Shown one piece after another: positions 8,750 through 16,492 of a DNA stretch of 64,000 nt. The stretch spans positions 1-64,000 of the forward strand of contig MWCV01000010.1 of the NCBI GenBank assembly GCA_002070215.1, in the 5' to 3' direction. Under the pieces are notes generated by a model. That model worked only from the letters and a program-made list of their open reading frames with translations, ran no database searches and was not told the origin of the DNA. Each line of letters starts with the position of its first letter. Within the stretch, counting starts at the first letter, position 1. The stretch is from Chloroflexi bacterium ADurb.Bin180 (lineage in GTDB: Bacteria; Chloroflexota; Anaerolineae; UBA2200). The translations under genes were made by a program, and so were the position numbers.

Positions 8750-9256
8750 GTGGGACGTTTGGAACTCGGACTGCTGGGGGCAGTCAGGCGCAATCACGCT
8801 CTGGAGCACGCTACCCTTCATGTGCTGACCGAGCGCTTCCCGGGCATGCGGCTGGTGGGTCGCAGCGACTGGGGCGGATTCACGCTCTACGGCCCGGTCG
8901 AGACGGCACAGGTGAGTGAGGCTGTTACTGCCGCGATGACTCGCCTCAGGGCAGGGGAGAAAGAACTGGCCATCCACCCGCACTGCGGTACCAACCTGGC
9001 CACCGGCTTTGTGTTGGCCGGGGTGGCCTCGTCGGCCGTGCTGGGAGGGCGGCGGCGCTCGCGACTCGAGAAGGTCCTCGAGCTAGTGATCGGGGTTGGG
9101 GCAGCACTGAGTGTGGCGCAGCCCCTCGGTGCGGAGGTGCAGCGGGTCGTAACGACGGACCCCGATGTTTCACGGCTCATTGTCAGCCGCATTCTGCGCC
9201 TGGAGCGAGGCACTGTTGTCGTCCATCGGGTCGAAACCGTCCAGGGGCACGGATGA
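8750..9256 (+). CDS. Conserved protein with HALEHAT motif (probably DUF6391)
   Basis: A 168-residue protein whose N-terminus contains RRNHALEHATLHVL, a motif I associate with the DUF6391 family of cyanobacteria and Chloroflexota; I am not certain of the family number. The middle has HPHCGTN and a Gly/Ala-rich hydrophobic stretch (about 83-120) that could span or touch the membrane. Two or three conserved His and a Cys suggest metal binding, which is speculation. The GTG start at 8750 is supported by AAGGAG six bases upstream. The gene overlaps holA by ATGA. Confidence 0.7.
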   Translation: MGRLELGLLGAVRRNHALEHATLHVLTERFPGMRLVGRSDWGGFTLYGPVETAQVSEAVTAAMTRLRAGEKELAIHPHCGTNLATGFVLAGVASSAVLGGRRRSRLEKVLELVIGVGAALSVAQPLGAEVQRVVTTDPDVSRLIVSRILRLERGTVVVHRVETVQGHG

Positions 9257-10266
9257 TCTGGCTCTTTCACGGCGAGGATGAGCTCACGAGGTCGGAGGAG
9301 CTCCTGCGGCATAGAGCGAGCCTGGGAGATCCTACCGTCGCCGGTCTGAATACCACGGTGCTCGACGGGCGCTCACTGTGCCACTCAGATCTCGTTGGGG
9401 CCTGCGCCGCAATGCCCTTTATGGCCCTCAAACGTGTGGTAATCGTGGAGGGCTTTTGGTCGCGGTTTGAGTCGGCGGAGGGGGGCAAAGGCAAGGGGAG
9501 AGCCCCAAAGGTATCCGAAGCAGACCAGAAGCTGATGGCAGCCATCAAGGAGACTCTGCGGACCCTGCCTGATACCACCGACCTGTTCTTTTCCGAGAGC
9601 CGCGCTCTCAAACCGTCGAACCCCGTCTTCGCCGCTCTGCCCAAGGAGCCAGGCAAGGTAGAAACGAGGCAGTTCACGCTGCCCAGGCCCCGTGAGTTGG
9701 CAGGCTGGATTGAGGCGCGAACCAAGAGCAAGGGAGGCACGATCACGTCTCAGGCCGCTGAGGAGCTGGGGCGTCTGGTAGGGGGCGAGCTGCGCCAGCT
9801 TGACCAGGAGCTCGACAAGCTCCTGGCATTCGTGAACTATGCCCGCGATGTGGGCATAGGCGATGTTCACAGCGTCGTTTCGGCTAGCCAGCCAGACGAT
9901 ATCTTTGCCTTGGTCGATGCGATTGGCATGCGTCAGAAACCGAAGGCCATGCAGGCCTTGCACTCTCTGCTCAATGCCGGTGCCGCTCCTCAGTACATCC
10001 TCAGTATGATCGAGCGGCAGATCCGCATTCTCCTTCAGATCAAAGAGATGAAGGCCAATGGGGTTTCCACCGCCGACATCCAACAGGCGCTGAATATCTG
10101 GCATAGCTGGGTGATGGAGAAGAACATCAGTCAGGCCCAGAACTTTGCTCAGTCAGCCTTGTTGCGCTTTTACTCACGCCTGGCGGACGTCGAGCAGGAG
10201 ACCAAGACGGGTGTCATGGACGAGCGCCTGGCGCTTGACCTGCTCGTCACGGAGCTGGCCGCGTGA
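9253..10266 (+). CDS. holA: DNA polymerase III delta subunit
   Basis: HolA, 337 residues, the clamp-loader subunit that opens the sliding clamp. The N-terminus IWLFHGEDELTRSEELLRH is the usual opening of the degenerate AAA+ fold. The middle has the family region AEELGRLVGGELRQLDQELDKL, followed by DDIFALVDAIGMRQKPKAM, and the C-terminal collar domain ends in LALDLLVTEL. The start codon overlaps the previous gene as ATGA, so the two are coupled. Confidence 0.93.
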   Translation: MIWLFHGEDELTRSEELLRHRASLGDPTVAGLNTTVLDGRSLCHSDLVGACAAMPFMALKRVVIVEGFWSRFESAEGGKGKGRAPKVSEADQKLMAAIKETLRTLPDTTDLFFSESRALKPSNPVFAALPKEPGKVETRQFTLPRPRELAGWIEARTKSKGGTITSQAAEELGRLVGGELRQLDQELDKLLAFVNYARDVGIGDVHSVVSASQPDDIFALVDAIGMRQKPKAMQALHSLLNAGAAPQYILSMIERQIRILLQIKEMKANGVSTADIQQALNIWHSWVMEKNISQAQNFAQSALLRFYSRLADVEQETKTGVMDERLALDLLVTELAA

Positions 10267-10314
10267 CAGGGGCGCGCCAGCCGCGCCAGATTCTTCCCGC
10301 CGGGAGAGTGTAGA

Positions 10315-11292
10315 GTGGATTCAGCGACACTGCACCGAGACTCCATCGTCTTTGATGGACACTGTGACACGCTGCTGGAGATCCTCAACGGTAAGCGCAA
10401 GTTTGGCGAGCGTTCGACCAAGGGTCATATCGACCTGCCGCGTCTTCAAGACGGCGGGGTAACCGCCCAGGTGTTTGCGGTCTATCTCGAAGACCAGTTC
10501 CTCCCTGCGGGGGCGATAAAACAGACCCTGCGTGTGCTGGATGTGCTGTATCGAGAGCTGGACTCGCACCCCGAGGAGATGCTGCTTGCCACCCGAGCCG
10601 CCGACATCGAGAGGGCTAAAGAAGAAGACAAGGTAGCAGCGGTGATTGGCCTGGAAGGGGCCGAGGCTCTCGAGGGCGACCTCGGCGTGCTGCGGGTGCT
10701 GTACCGGCTGGGAGTGCGGCTGCTGACGGTGACGTGGAGCCGGCGCAATCAGGCCGCCGACGGTGGTTACGAAATGCGCACCGGTGGCGGGTTGACCGAG
10801 TTCGGCGTCAAGCTGGTGGAGGAATGCAACAACCTGGGTATCATCCTGGACATATCGCACTTGTCGCCGGCCGGGGCGCGGGATGTTCTGGAGCTGAGCA
10901 AACGGCCGGTGGTTGCATCGCACAGCAACAGCCGCGCCCTATGTTCACACTGGCGAGGGCTCGACGACTTGCAGCTCCAAGCTCTGGCGCGAAACGGCGG
11001 CCTGTCGGGCGTGACCTTCGTTCCGGCCTTTGTCGCCAACGAACGCAAAGAGGCCAGTCTGCAGAAACTGCTCGACCATGTGGACCACATAGCCCAGGTA
11101 GCCGGCATAGATCACGTGGGCCTGGGTTCTGACTTTGATGGATTCGCTCCGCCTGGCCCGCGTGGGCTCGAGGATGTTACCAAGATGCCGTCAATCACCG
11201 AGGGGCTGCTCAAGCGCGGGTACGCCGATGACGATGTGCGCAAGGTGCTCGGGGGAAACTGGATGCGCGTATTCCGCGAGGTTGTCGGTTAA
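10315..11292 (+). CDS. Membrane dipeptidase-type peptidase (M19 family)
   Basis: A 325-residue zinc dipeptidase of the renal dipeptidase family. The metal site begins with the HxD of VFDGHCDT near residue 16. GLEGAEAL carries the bridging Glu, and ISHLSPAG and ASHSNSRAL carry the two later His ligands. GLGSDFDG near the C-terminus completes the site. No signal peptide is visible, so it is probably cytosolic despite the family name. The GTG start at 10315 follows GGGAGAG. Expected substrates are dipeptides, possibly including D-amino acid forms. Confidence 0.9.
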   Translation: MDSATLHRDSIVFDGHCDTLLEILNGKRKFGERSTKGHIDLPRLQDGGVTAQVFAVYLEDQFLPAGAIKQTLRVLDVLYRELDSHPEEMLLATRAADIERAKEEDKVAAVIGLEGAEALEGDLGVLRVLYRLGVRLLTVTWSRRNQAADGGYEMRTGGGLTEFGVKLVEECNNLGIILDISHLSPAGARDVLELSKRPVVASHSNSRALCSHWRGLDDLQLQALARNGGLSGVTFVPAFVANERKEASLQKLLDHVDHIAQVAGIDHVGLGSDFDGFAPPGPRGLEDVTKMPSITEGLLKRGYADDDVRKVLGGNWMRVFREVVG

Positions 11293-11336
11293 GGGCCGAG
11301 CGCAAACACAAAGAGGGAGGTCGTGCAATTCAAGCG

Positions 11337-12509
11337 ATGAAGCGACACTGCGGCAAATGGATGCTTCTAGTTACCCTGCTCGTCGCCCTGCTGGCAATGG
11401 GAGGCTGCGGTTCTGGTTCGAATCAGGACCTGCCGCCAACGCGCACGCCAAAACCAACCTTCACCACCATCCCTGCTACGCCCATTGTTGTGGACACACC
11501 CACACCTCTGTGGACAGCAACCCCGCTCCCGACGGCCACTCCGACAGCTACGCCCAGTCCTATCCCGACGGCCACGCCCAACCCGTACCTGAACCCGTTG
11601 ACCGGGGAGATGGTCGCGGACCCCGCCGTACTGCAGCGTCGGCCGTTGCTGGTGCGAATTGGCAATGACTATGAGGTGCGGCCTCAATCGGGCCTCTCTC
11701 TGGCCGATATGGTCTGGGAGGAGGCGATGGACGGGTGGACGATTACCCGGCTGACCGCCGTCGTGTGGAGCCGCGACCCCGAAGTGCTCAAACCCATCCG
11801 CAGCGCGCGCCTTTTTACCATTGACCTCGGCTACATGCTCGACGGGGCACTGGTGCACTCTGGCGCCAATGACCAGGTGCGCTGGCTGTTGTCTCAATCG
11901 ACGCTGGTGGATCTGGACGAGTACTTCCACTCCGCGCCCTATTCGTGGCTCAAGCCAGAAGGCAAGTGGATTGACTATCCCTGGATGGGCCGGGTGGCCA
12001 CGAGCGCCAAAAAAGTGCGTGACTACCTGAAGAAGATCGGCAAAGAGAAGGCGGTGCAACTGCCCGGGTTTGTCTTCTCGGAGCAGGTCCCCGCAGGCGA
12101 TGCTGCCACCTACGTGGAGATACCCTACCCCAAGCGGGCGCTGGTGGAGTATCGCTACGACGCCGCCACGCACCACTACAAGCGTTGGGCAAGGGGTGAG
12201 CCGCACACGGATGCCGTGACCGGTGAGCAGCTTGCCGCCGCCAACGTGATCGTGGTCTATGCCACATACCAGGAGACCAGTGTGAAGGATGTGAACGGGC
12301 AGCCGACGTTCAACATCGTGTCGACTGGCGAGGGGAGGGCCCAGATCATTCGCGACGGTGTGGTTGTGGAAGGCAAGTGGATCAGGCCGACCCGCGAGGC
12401 GTTCCTGCAGCTCGTGCGCCTGGATGGCTCACCCATACCGCTGCGCGTGGGGCAAAGCTGGGTGGAGGTCGTGCCTCCCGACTACCACGTGACCTTCAAA
12501 GTGGAATAG
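11337..12509 (+). CDS. DUF3048 (YerB-like) lipoprotein
   Basis: A 390-residue lipoprotein. The signal peptide LLVTLLVALLAMGGCGSG has a lipobox with the modified Cys near residue 24. A Pro-Thr-rich spacer (about 34-82) holds the domain off the membrane. The rest matches the DUF3048 family of B. subtilis YerB: NPLTGEMV, RPLLVRIGNDYEVRPQSGL, KPIRSARLF and a C-terminal half with GKWIRPTREAFLQL. The function of the family is not established. AGGGAGG upstream supports the ATG. A strong terminator follows directly. Confidence 0.88.
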   Translation: MKRHCGKWMLLVTLLVALLAMGGCGSGSNQDLPPTRTPKPTFTTIPATPIVVDTPTPLWTATPLPTATPTATPSPIPTATPNPYLNPLTGEMVADPAVLQRRPLLVRIGNDYEVRPQSGLSLADMVWEEAMDGWTITRLTAVVWSRDPEVLKPIRSARLFTIDLGYMLDGALVHSGANDQVRWLLSQSTLVDLDEYFHSAPYSWLKPEGKWIDYPWMGRVATSAKKVRDYLKKIGKEKAVQLPGFVFSEQVPAGDAATYVEIPYPKRALVEYRYDAATHHYKRWARGEPHTDAVTGEQLAAANVIVVYATYQETSVKDVNGQPTFNIVSTGEGRAQIIRDGVVVEGKWIRPTREAFLQLVRLDGSPIPLRVGQSWVEVVPPDYHVTFKVE

Positions 12510-12529
12510 CTGGGCACAAGTGCAGCGAT

Positions 12530-12562
12530 GAGGGGCAGAGCCACGGCTCTGCCCCTCTTTTT
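12530..12562 (+). terminator. Intrinsic terminator after the DUF3048 gene
   Basis: Perfect 11-base-pair stem (12530-12540 with 12547-12557), six-base loop and a five-T tail at 12558-12562. The convergent phosphodiesterase-like gene ends six bases beyond. Confidence 0.88.
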
Positions 12563-12567
12563 GTGGA

Positions 12568-14433
12568 CTAGCGCCAGATGTTTGGAATGACCGAACCGTC
12601 CAGGCCGACAGGGATGCGAACATCGAGTGCCTGACAGATGGTCGGGCCGATGTCCAGCAAGGAGACTGGCACCGATACGGAACCGCTGGCCAGCCTACCG
12701 CCTGCAGCTACCAGGATGCCGCGCATTTCTGGAATCGAGCTGGCATAGCCCTGGGCAGCAAAGACCGCGGACGGCGCCTCCACCTGCTTGACGCCCAGCC
12801 CATCGGACAATACGTAACCTGGCGCAGCTTGCGCCACGACGTCACCGGCATCGGCAGTACCAAGGTCGAATGGGGACAGATCTTCCCGTTTGGCAACCCG
12901 CGCGAAAAACGGTTGATTCGCCTCATCCCTGACTGCGCTGAGTGCGGCCATCACCTGTTCCTGGACCTTGGCATAGCTGTCGGGCGCGACGATCCCGGAT
13001 TCCTCTCTCCCCTGCAGGTTGATGTACACGTGTGCCAATCCCTCGTTTGTGGCTGCCCAGGCCTTGGTCTTGGCGAGGTCAAGGGAAGGAACACCGCCCG
13101 TCTTGACTGACTGCAGTTTGGCACCGGCCAGGATGGTGTTGACGTTCACCGTAGTGTGGGCCGGCAGGTACCCATTGGGCGACACCACAAACACGCTCGA
13201 ATTGACCAGGCTCACCTGATTGAGGAGATCACCCAGTGCATCGTCCAGAGTGATGTGCGCTCGTTTGAGGTAGCCGGCAAAGGCCTCGGCCCGCTCTGGC
13301 CCGTATCCCGTCTGGCGACCATCGACCAACAGGAATGCCCGTGCGCAATCGGCGATGAGACCCCTTGAGGTGAGCAACAGCTCGGGCGCGTACTTGGAGT
13401 AGACGTAGAGGGTCACCTCGTCCACCCAGCGCTCCCGGTCAAGAGCCATGGCCAGGTATTGCTCAGGGTTGATCCAGCCGGCGTTCAGTGCCGCAAGGTC
13501 CGGTGGCGGTGGCGGAGCGCCGAATTCTCGGTTGACGTCCCGCAGCAGTTGATCGGGACGAGCCTGGCTGTAGACGGACTGGCTCGTGTACAGGGTGATG
13601 GTGAGGCCGGTCGAACTCGAAAACAGGAGCCGCAGTGAGCTGTGCAATCTCGGGCTAGTGGGTACGGTCGTCCACTGGCCGAGGTTGACTCTGACCGACC
13701 CGTTGTCGGGGTCAGCGTCATCGTCCAGGACTAGCTGGTCATAGCTGGTCTGGCCGTCGTCCGTGGTGTCGAGGGCCAGCACTCGCAAGGTCAGAGCAGG
13801 ATTGCCCGCGGAGCTGTGGAGAGTCAGGGCCGCCTGACGCGGCGGGCTAAAGGTCGGAGGACTGCCCTGCCACTCGACTGTGTCAGACAAGACGAGGCTG
13901 TGCACGGCGCCGGGGATGCCACTCTCTCGCGTAGCGATCACGAGGTCGGCATACTGAGCCGGGTTGTCGAGGGTAGCGGCAGGCCAGAAGAGAGCTGCCG
14001 TCAGCAGGCCACTGCGCATTGCAGTGCGCCAGACTGGCTCTGTATGGCTGTCTGCTTCAGGGCGCCCAAGCTCCACCGGCGGGGTCACTGGTGAGTCCAG
14101 ACCGTTCTTCAACGGGTACTTGCCCGTGCTGAGCATGAAGAAGCTCGCGCTGGCGAGCGACGGTTCGGCGGGCGATAGGTACTGTGCAGCAAAGCCTCGC
14201 TTGGCCAGGGCAGCCAGGTTCGGCAAGAGTCCATCCGCCTGGTATTGGCTTATCCAGTCGGCACGAGCGCCCTGCCAGGCAACTACCACGGCCCGCGGCT
14301 TGGGCTGCGGAGCGGGGCTGGCAGTTGGGCTCGCGCCCGGGGTAGGGCCCGGGGTGCTCCGGCAGGAGCTGACCAGGGCCAGTACAGCAACGATCAAACC
14401 AAGATGCGATGCCCGGGAATGTCTTGGACGCAT
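12568..14433 (-). CDS. Phosphodiesterase-fold lipoprotein lacking catalytic residues
   Basis: A 621-residue lipoprotein (lipobox LALVSSC, Cys near residue 24, then a Pro/Ala/Ser spacer) with the type I phosphodiesterase / nucleotide pyrophosphatase fold. The fold is clear at VVVAWQGARADW, TGKYPLKNGL, VYINLQGREESGIV and AAQGYASSIPEMRGI. The residues that define the enzyme are altered. The metal Asp of the IDG motif is Gln, the nucleophile Thr of the TFPNH motif is Ala, SDHG is SPNG, and the His of GTHGY is Gln. I conclude it is probably a non-catalytic binding protein. It lies seven bases after the solute-binding protein gene, in the same transcript. Confidence 0.8.
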   Translation of the reverse strand: MRPRHSRASHLGLIVAVLALVSSCRSTPGPTPGASPTASPAPQPKPRAVVVAWQGARADWISQYQADGLLPNLAALAKRGFAAQYLSPAEPSLASASFFMLSTGKYPLKNGLDSPVTPPVELGRPEADSHTEPVWRTAMRSGLLTAALFWPAATLDNPAQYADLVIATRESGIPGAVHSLVLSDTVEWQGSPPTFSPPRQAALTLHSSAGNPALTLRVLALDTTDDGQTSYDQLVLDDDADPDNGSVRVNLGQWTTVPTSPRLHSSLRLLFSSSTGLTITLYTSQSVYSQARPDQLLRDVNREFGAPPPPPDLAALNAGWINPEQYLAMALDRERWVDEVTLYVYSKYAPELLLTSRGLIADCARAFLLVDGRQTGYGPERAEAFAGYLKRAHITLDDALGDLLNQVSLVNSSVFVVSPNGYLPAHTTVNVNTILAGAKLQSVKTGGVPSLDLAKTKAWAATNEGLAHVYINLQGREESGIVAPDSYAKVQEQVMAALSAVRDEANQPFFARVAKREDLSPFDLGTADAGDVVAQAAPGYVLSDGLGVKQVEAPSAVFAAQGYASSIPEMRGILVAAGGRLASGSVSVPVSLLDIGPTICQALDVRIPVGLDGSVIPNIWR

Positions 14434-14440
14434 CGGTGTG

Positions 14441-15808
14441 TCACCGGTTCAGAATTGTGGTTGCGGCCGTATCCGCAGCCAACAGCGCCTGTTGCGGCTC
14501 GGCCTGACCCTGGCACACCGCGCGGGCTGCCGTGCTCATCAGGCTGCGGACCATCGGCATCACGGAAACGGCTGGCTCGGTGTGGGCGTAGGCCACGAGC
14601 CTGGCGGCAGTCAAGTACTGGGGATGCTCCTCTACGTACTGCTTCAATTCGGACGACTCCAGCGCGCTGCGATGCAGCGGGAGGCTGCCAGTGGCCAGCA
14701 CCCAGTACGCATCATTCTGTGGCTCCAGGAACCACTTGACCAGCAGCCAGGCGGCAAGCTGCTGATTGGGAGAGGTTCGAAGGATCCCCATCGTCAGGCC
14801 TTCGACCATAACCGCCGGTTCGCTGGTTACAAATGGAAACGGGGCCACATCCCAGGCGAACCTGGGTATGTTGGTTTTGGGGTTCAGAATCGCTTCGCGG
14901 TAGCTGTTCAGTTCGGACGAAGATCCGAAAACAAAGGGGATCTTCTCCGACGCCAGCTCCTGCCGGGCAGCACCAGGCTCGTAGGAACAGAGCAGGCATC
15001 CGTCCCGGCGCAGGTCGTTCAGGGCCGTGAGGGCCGCGTTGGTCTCCGGGCTGGCCAGGGACAGTTGCCCTGTCTTGTCGAGCAGGCTGCCCCCCAGACT
15101 GGCAATCCAGGCGCTGACACTGAGCGAGGAGCCGTCGAACGCAACGCCCCACGTGCCGGCCTTTTTGTCGTGGGCGGAATTGCAGAGGGTGCGCAGGTTG
15201 TCCCAGCTAGTGGGCGCGGTGTCCGGCTTGAGGCGCTTTAGCCAGGCCGCGTTGTAGTAGAGCAACTGTGCTTGCAGGTCAAATAGCATGCCCAATGGCT
15301 GGTCACCGCCGTCTTTCAGGCAGCCCTGTAGCACGACCGGCCACAGGTCGGCGGCTTGCTCGCCGCCAAGCCCATACGTTGGGTCTTGCAGGTAGGGGCC
15401 CAGGGTAGCGACCAGGCCGTGCGAGGCAAACAGGGCCAGCTCAGAGCACAGCGTGATCACCAGGTCCGGCGGGGTTCCGGCGGATGCGGCGGTCAACACC
15501 TCGGTCTGCAAGTCGACGTGGTATTCCAGGCGGACACGAATCTGTTCCGGGTTCTGCGCCACAAACGACTCGACGATGGCTCGCAGGCTGGCCTCTTTCG
15601 CTCCGCTGAGCGAGTGCCAGACGTGCAATTCGCTGCCGGCGGCGTTGGGCGACGGAGCCGGGATAACCGTCGCCGGCGTCGTTGCGGTGGGGGCCGGCCG
15701 GGTCGCGGTTGGCGTGGAGGTTGGCAAAGGCGCACAGCTGCATAGGGCGATGGCGAGTGCCAGCGCGCTCTTGCCTATGGGGTGCCTGAGACGACCAAAT
15801 GCTGACAT
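14441..15808 (-). CDS. ABC-type extracellular solute-binding lipoprotein (family 1)
   Basis: A 455-residue lipoprotein. The signal ALALAIALCSC provides the modified Cys at about residue 25, followed by a Pro-Thr spacer. The mature domain resembles sugar-binding proteins of the UgpB/MalE group: ELHVWHSLSG at the start, TPPDLVITLCSELALFASHG, YYNAAWLKRLKPDTAPTSWD, and a C-terminal WLLVKWFLEPQNDAYWV. No permease or ATPase gene is in the window, so it is an orphan here. The -10 box lies only eight bases from the ATG, so the mRNA should be leaderless or nearly so. The downstream partner is the phosphodiesterase-like pseudoenzyme. Confidence 0.85.
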   Translation of the reverse strand: MSAFGRLRHPIGKSALALAIALCSCAPLPTSTPTATRPAPTATTPATVIPAPSPNAAGSELHVWHSLSGAKEASLRAIVESFVAQNPEQIRVRLEYHVDLQTEVLTAASAGTPPDLVITLCSELALFASHGLVATLGPYLQDPTYGLGGEQAADLWPVVLQGCLKDGGDQPLGMLFDLQAQLLYYNAAWLKRLKPDTAPTSWDNLRTLCNSAHDKKAGTWGVAFDGSSLSVSAWIASLGGSLLDKTGQLSLASPETNAALTALNDLRRDGCLLCSYEPGAARQELASEKIPFVFGSSSELNSYREAILNPKTNIPRFAWDVAPFPFVTSEPAVMVEGLTMGILRTSPNQQLAAWLLVKWFLEPQNDAYWVLATGSLPLHRSALESSELKQYVEEHPQYLTAARLVAYAHTEPAVSVMPMVRSLMSTAARAVCQGQAEPQQALLAADTAATTILNR

Positions 15809-15816
15809 CGTGCGCG

Positions 15817-15845
15817 ATTATAGGTCAGAAGGCGGCTCTGGCCAA
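15817..15845 (-). promoter_or_regulatory. Promoter producing a leaderless mRNA
   Basis: Read on the minus strand: TTGGCC (15845-15840), a 17-base spacer, and a perfect TATAAT (15822-15817). The ATG of the solute-binding protein starts at 15808, so the predicted first base of the RNA is at or within a base or two of the start codon. From here to the thrS promoter (15846-16111) I see no gene and no clear signal. Confidence 0.72.
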
Positions 15846-16111
15846 AGGCGGGCGTCTGCCAGTGACAAGCTGTCGCTCGATGAGACGTTTGTCGCGCTGC
15901 TGTTCTGCGACGCCAGGCCACTAGGTTCTGGGTGGGTGGTGTTGTTCGTCAGGTGAAAGGCACGTTGGTGGAGGTCCCTGCACCGTCAAGGTCAGGCGAT
16001 GAGAGCATCATATCGAGCGTCGAGGGCACACTGACGCCGCTCTCCGAACACCAGCGGAGCGCTCCACAGGGGGAAGAGCATGAGCCGGCAGCTTCTGGCT
16101 CTGCTGGCGAT

Positions 16112-16140
16112 TTGACAGAAATAGTCTCTGTGTGTAGACT
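16112..16140 (+). promoter_or_regulatory. Promoter of the thrS T-box leader
   Basis: Perfect TTGACA at 16112-16117, a 17-base spacer, and TAGACT at 16135-16140. Transcription would start near 16147, giving a leader of roughly 345 bases before thrS. Confidence 0.82.
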
Positions 16141-16157
16141 GGCCCCATAAGGCAAAG

Positions 16158-16183
16158 AGGCCCGGGGCATATCCCCCGGGCCT
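16158..16183 (+). other. GC-rich hairpin at the 5' end of the thrS leader
   Basis: Perfect ten-base-pair stem (16158-16167 with 16174-16183, six-base loop) immediately before stem I of the T-box. It has no T tail, so I do not call it a terminator. It would form about ten bases into the transcript and could protect the 5' end. Confidence 0.5.
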
Positions 16184-16191
16184 TGCTTATC

Positions 16192-16445
16192 GGCGATGAT
16201 CAGGACGAGTAGCTGATCAGAGGCGTCACAGGAAGAACGGGCCGTAGCCTGAGAGCCCTTTCGGCGCCAACCAGCGAAAACCCCCTGCTAGCCGGCTTCG
16301 GAAAGGCGCTCCGCGCCGAGTATGGAGCCCCGGAGGCACCCGTTATCGGCCCTAGTGAGTGGTTGCCCGGCCAAGTCTCGCGGGCAGCCGAGTTGGGTGG
16401 AACCGCGTGAGTCAACCTCTCGCCCCATGGGCGAGAGGTTTTTTT
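16192..16445 (+). promoter_or_regulatory. T-box riboswitch controlling thrS
   Basis: A T-box leader senses uncharged tRNA. The start of stem I is typical (GATGATCAGGACGAGTAG from 16195), and its base pairs with 16342-16351. The T-box core GGTGGAACCGCG lies at 16396-16407; its variable base A would pair with a U discriminator of the tRNA, which fits many tRNA-Thr. A terminator hairpin (16414-16425 with 16429-16440) ends in seven T at 16439-16445. The competing antiterminator pairs 16390-16395 with 16413-16419. A possible threonine specifier ACC sits at 16338-16340 beside the stem I base; that assignment is tentative because the next base is C rather than the usual purine. Confidence 0.9.
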
Positions 16446-16492
16446 GTTCTCGGCAGGCCGCTGAGGCCATTGTACTATGAAGGAGGAGAACC

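Noticed and set aside
16158-16183. Hairpin before the T-box considered as a terminator of upstream transcription
   Set aside because: There is no T tract after it, and it lies downstream of the thrS promoter, so it would block thrS.
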